From Paramarasmius palmivorus (taxonomy: Eukaryota > Basidiomycota > Agaricomycetes > Agaricales > Marasmiaceae), in NCBI GenBank assembly GCA_037176845.1, contig JAYKXP010000064.1:248001-312000 (forward strand): a DNA stretch of 64,000 nt, written 5' to 3'. Of the stretch, positions 59,961 to 64,000 are shown piece by piece. The notes under the pieces are model-generated. The model was not told the DNA's origin. It saw only the letters and a program-made list of their open reading frames with translations, and searched no databases. The position numbers and the translations under genes were made by a program. Each line of letters starts with the position of its first letter. The first letter of the stretch is position 1.

Positions 59961-60188
59961 TGTTCCGTGCTTTGTGATTGATAATTGAATTAGGTAGTTT
60001 TATGGGCACCTCTAGCCGTGTTGAGCTCTTCATCATTTTCTATCGTCAACTCCCACGGGTACAATCTTATTTTCTCAGCGCTTACGGTTGTATCTGTCAT
60101 TTGGGGCGGCACATACGTTCATGTGGAGTAGCACAGGCCTACTATCACTAGGCACCAGGCGCTACAGATAGCACGTTCCTATCAGAAC

Positions 60189-61616
60189 ATGGCAACCCTC
60201 GATAGAATACGACTGCATTTGATGGAAACTGTCAGAACAAATGCAATGTGCGTTCTTCCTGTCAAAGAATATACATATATCCTCGCTCTTTACATGGCGA
60301 CAGCTCTCACAGCTCTCACAGCTTTCATGAATCCTCTTTCCCGTGAAGATATCATCTGGCTGTCCGTCACTTTCTCTCCCTTTGCTTTACATGCTTTACT
60401 CAATTGCCGACACAGTGCACTCCCGCGTCTCCTAGCCTTTGCTTTCAACTGGGGTTTAATTGGTGCACTCTCTGTACAGGTATACGTCTACTATACCACC
60501 TTCAGGAGTGATAGGAATGTCTTCAAGGTTCTAGGTAGCTGACATGGTACGAAACGGAATGCGTCTCACTCACCTAATGGACAGTGTACACAGTGTTCGT
60601 TCTAGATTGGGCTCAAACGATCTCAGCCACATACGATGCTACTCAGTGGTTTGCAGTTGGATGGGGAGACCCCGACGCGCTTGATCTCCTGCACTCAGAG
60701 TTTCTTAATGTACCTCTGTTGACTAGCGTGATTGGGGCAATAGTTCAAGTGAGTTCTGCCTCGTATAGACTGCGAGAACTCATTTCCTTATGCGTCTTTG
60801 AAGATCTTCTTCGGTTGGAGGATCTGGACTCTGTCAAAATCCAAAGCCGTGTTCGCCTTTATCATCTTCATGGCTCTTCTGCAGCTTGCTGGTGCAGCTG
60901 CTGTTGCGCACTACGTAAGTCGCTACTCCAATGCATCTAGAACTATCGGACTAAATTCAATATGCAGCTCATTCTCGAGCCCCGAGAAAGCAACGATATA
61001 CCAGGGCTACCCAAAGCCGTAGGTGTCAGACTAGGAACATCTGCGGCCGTTGACGTCGTGATTGCTGCTTGTATGACTTTTTATGTGAGTAGCGTTGTAC
61101 CATAAGCCCTCTTCAGCTTCAGCTTCACAGTCTCCCGTTTTAGCTACTTCGAAATCGGAGTGAATTCGCGTTTCATACCAATACCGTTATCACAAAGCGT
61201 ATGTCAAACTCAAATCGGACATCTTGTGGTTTTTAACCCTGCCTCATCAATCAGTGGTCCGGCTCACTGTCGAAACGGGGGTCATAACAGCTACAGCAGC
61301 ACTTGTCGATCTTGTATTCTTCCTCAGCATTCATAATAATGCTCTGCATCAAATCTCCGGGGTCAACCTAGCAAAACTTTACACCAATTCGTTGATGATG
61401 CTATTCAATAACCGAGCGAGCCTACAAAGAAGCTTCGGGAGCTCTGTGGAAGACAGCGAAATCAGGCTTGAAAATGTCAATCGAAGGGCAGACCTTGAGA
61501 CTAGTGGAGGAAGCGTGAGCGTTTTCCATGCCAGTAAGCGATCGCGCTCCTACTTCAAAACAAAAGCTTACAACGAGCCAATTATAGCGGTCAAATCTCA
61601 GGGCTCGATCTCTTGA
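60189..61616 (+). CDS. DUF6534-type multi-pass membrane protein
   Basis: Agaricomycete membrane protein family of unknown function. After the N-terminal region (start uncertain; first ATG at 60189) the typical blocks follow: NWGLIGALSVQVYVYYTTF, VYTVFVLDWAQTISATYDA, LTSVIGAIVQ-IFFGWRIWTLSKSK, AVFAFIIFMALLQLAGAAA, TSAAVDVVIAACMTFYLLR, TVETGVITATAALVDLVFFL and the family signature LAKLYTNSLMMLFNNR. Introns with good donors and acceptors lie at about 60536-60590, 60750-60810, 60915-60965, 61085-61142 and 61201-61254. The tail is Ser-rich. About seven helices. Direct repeats CTCACAG near 60305 are minor. Confidence 0.8.
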
Positions 61617-61667
61617 TAGCGTTTCATAATTCGCTGCACATCCATAAATATTATCCCTACTGTACTT

Positions 61668-62400
61668 TCAGACAAACCTCCCGTCAACGGCGGTAACTTC
61701 CACTTTTGTATTGCTGCGATCGTCATTTTCCATGGACCGCAACTCGACTGCCGTGAGAGGCGACATGTTTTGGTTAGTCGTCTCTGTACTAGTATCAACG
61801 AAATGTATCGTAGTCATCTGATTGACACTCTCCACGCTCTGGCCACTCCCAGCACGGACGATGATAAGGGTTGGAGCTATACCCTGCGAGAAGCATCAGA
61901 GGTATGAACATGAGTTGGTGAGCAGTTACCTACTGCCACTTGCCAAATGATTGGCGTGAAATTGATGGGGAGAAGCCCAAATATATTGTTTCCGAATTCG
62001 TAGCCAATTGCCAGCACGAGGTAGGGTACCATAAACAATGGATATAATAATCCAGATTCGACACTTTGGGAGTAGGTCAGATTCAGGATCGTGCAAAGAC
62101 CGAACATACTAACATAATAGCCACAATTATTTTATACCTATGGTTTACTACATCACCCATCACTGCACGCGCTTGATGGGTAATCCACCAAATTCTGCCA
62201 GCTTGAAGAGAGTCAGTATCATGCCACTTGCAGGATATGAAACCGTGGAGGCTGAAGAACAAACCGGTCATTGAAGTGATTATCACATTGATGATTGCGT
62301 TTGCGATATTGTAGCCAGTGTTCAAAGTCGATGGCCTTAGGAACAACTGATACATGGATTCACTGTTGGTATTACTGGTCCGTAATCGTACTTTAGAATA
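61668..62400 (-). CDS. Multi-pass membrane protein, 3' part
   Basis: C-terminal part of an Agaricomycete 7-helix membrane protein. Exons on the minus strand read GYNIANAIINVIITSMT, then AGRIWWITHQARAVMG, VVNHRYKIIVAII-VESGLLYPLFMVPYLVL, FTPIIWQVA and, after an intron, GIAPTLIIVRAGSGQSVES, ending in a polar tail (VEVTAVDGRFV) at 61668. These are the last three helices of the family. The N-terminal helices expected upstream (above 62400) were not found; that DNA instead resembles an F-box remnant on the other strand. The gene is therefore probably truncated, or its first exons are diverged beyond recognition by eye. Confidence 0.6.
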
Positions 62401-62499
62401 TTTGCATCATATGACGCCCTCAAGCTGAGTTATCGCCTTCCAGAAGTCGTATCCCCACCTCCATCCTGCATTCAAACAATCCTTTCATCTGGAAGGGCT

Positions 62500-63760
62500 A
62501 GGTTACCGGTGAATTCGTTCTATATTGCAGAGCAGTGGACCAAGACCTTGACCGATACTATGACATGCTTTCGCATCTTCAAGTTAAGCGCGTAATTGGG
62601 GACGCCGAGCAGTAACAGCAGAAATATGAGTCTTTACGTGTACCGATCAGGAAGATGCCGTCAGAGATTCTTTCTGAGACCCTTTCTCACGTAGTGCGGA
62701 TTCGAAGGAATAGTTTTGCGATTTACAAGCCGTCTTGGTCAAGACCTGTCGAACTGAGTTGTGTATGCGGCCACTGGAGGCGTGTAATTCTCAACGCATT
62801 GGGACTGGAGTTTTCTCTCTCTTAATATCGTATCGATTCACAGGGCCGGCTTCGAATACCTGTATGCGCAGCATTTGACTCGTTCCGGAAGTGCCATGCA
62901 GGATGTAGACCTTCAGGTTTGGCGATGGGATAGTTCCAGAGGAGCTAGAGTTATTTGAGGATTCCTCACAGTGGTTCGAACTGCGCATAGATTCGGAAAA
63001 TCTCTGTTTCTTGACTCACTTTTTTTTAGCTCATGCAACACATAACTAGTTTAGTAAAAATTCTTGACCACCCCTGACCATGACATGATTAATGTGCTGC
63101 GAGGCACTAGCTTGGCTGCATTGCGGACCCTCAGGTTAAGTGATCAAGGGGAATCTGCGATTAATCACACCTCAAGGTTATGATAATAACGTTGCATTGT
63201 TGTTTGCGTCATCGGCTCAGAGGCTTTTGGGTCGTTCTACCTCTCAGATTCGCAAACTCGAGCGTGCCAATGTTCCCCTTCGTGATACAGACGTCCTCAT
63301 GCATCGCTAATAATGTCGTAGATAATTTACTACCGCATCTTTAGATTCTGCCCGGGCCCTTACTTGGATATCAAGGGTGGGCCAAATTTAAAGGGCATCT
63401 TGAAAAGATGCTTGAATCACGGACCGGAGATGGTAATCTCCTATGTGGACTTCGGATAGTCTTCGTATACGCAAGAATAATCAATCATATCTATTACCAC
63501 AGGCTCCGTGACCAAGTGCTAAAACACGGAATATCGATAAGCGTGCCGGACCAAAATTCTACGAGATATTCATCCAACTGTAGCAAGTTCTTCCACTCAA
63601 ACATAAACCCGAGATCGACGGAAAAGGATTTTGAAGCTATGAAGGAGAAGTATTTGAGTGGTTCCGATGATGAGTCACTCGAGGATCAGTGGGTCATTAA
63701 CATTTCTTGGACTTGTGCGTATTGGACAAGAGAAGTTCCCGTACTTTACAATTGACAGTA
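62500..63760 (+). pseudogene. Decayed F-box protein
   Basis: Plus-strand pieces fit an Agaricomycete F-box gene: a coiled-coil-like lead (AVDQDLDRYYDMLSHLQVKR near 62530-62590), the F-box itself (KMPSEILSETLSHVV and ELSCVCGHWRRVILN, about 62648-62800), and scattered repeat-like phrases (LRTLRLSDQGE near 63125, RKLERANVPLRDTDVL near 63250, FEAMKEKYLSGSDDES near 63630). Stops and frame changes separate them, beginning with one just after the F-box at 62822. Not a close relative of the F-box genes at 9-16 kb. Confidence 0.5.
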
Positions 63761-64000
63761 GTATCAACAACCTCCAAATACAATCACTTCGCCACTCTTG
63801 AAGCATCTGTATACTTTCGAACATAACAAGCACGACGAAATGATCCGCTCATGAATGGTCAGTGTGCGTCAGAATGGCACAAGTGTCAAGGGAATGATCA
63901 ATCCACAAACAGTACCAATCATTTACTCTCCTCTGGCTCAGATTCAAGTCCATTGCTTGGGGCAGGTGTGTGTGCAGTATTAAGTCGTGGTTCCGAGACA
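63761..64000. other. Right edge of window
   Basis: Nothing recognised in the last 240 bases. Confidence 0.4.

Overview
The window looks like nuclear DNA of a mushroom-forming fungus (Basidiomycota, Agaricomycetes). Genes are dense and split by many GT-AG introns of about 45-65 bases, some coding exons are only 5-33 bases long, and the families fit: a STE3-type pheromone receptor, a blue-copper laccase, several MYND-finger proteins, F-box/leucine-rich proteins, a DUF6534-type membrane protein and lineage-typical 7-helix membrane proteins. I cannot name the species. Gene models were assembled by eye from splice signals, reading phase and paralogue comparison.

Layout. 0-8.5 kb: a tandem triplication of a module made of a 7-helix membrane protein gene (+) facing a short-chain dehydrogenase gene (-). 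All three membrane genes are readable (the first is cut by the window edge), but only the third dehydrogenase is intact; the first is a stub and the second carries a stop, a frameshift and a damaged cofactor motif. 9-16.3 kb: three related F-box proteins (one broken) around another 7-helix membrane gene. 17.9-21.1 kb: a CTR copper transporter followed on the same strand by a ferric/cupric reductase, a likely reductive metal-uptake pair. 21.8-23.5 kb: a Golgi-type O-fucosyltransferase-like protein. 23.6-25.3 kb: a STE3 pheromone receptor. 25.9-30.7 kb: a large unrecognised protein and an F-box protein, each with one apparent frame break. 32.3-34.7 kb: a laccase with one in-frame stop. 35-37 kb: a MYND protein. 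37.8-39.3 kb: a Ste7/Fuz7-type MAP kinase kinase. 39.6-42.6 kb: an Old Yellow Enzyme-type reductase with a one-base frame break, and another F-box protein. 43.7-50.7 kb: a decayed oligopeptide transporter (OPT) copy followed by an intact OPT gene. 50.9-60 kb: a tandem array of three related MYND proteins, the last one decayed. 60.2-64 kb: a DUF6534 protein, the 3' part of a membrane protein gene, and a decayed F-box gene.

Functional links. The receptor and the MAP kinase kinase belong to the two ends of the fungal pheromone-response pathway and lie about 12.5 kb apart, but I found no convincing pheromone precursor between or around them. The CTR transporter and reductase form a coherent metal-import unit, and the laccase 11 kb away is a copper enzyme. 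The rest is an accessory-type landscape shaped by tandem duplication and decay. Several otherwise well-preserved genes have exactly one lesion each, so assembly or sequencing error must be considered for those.
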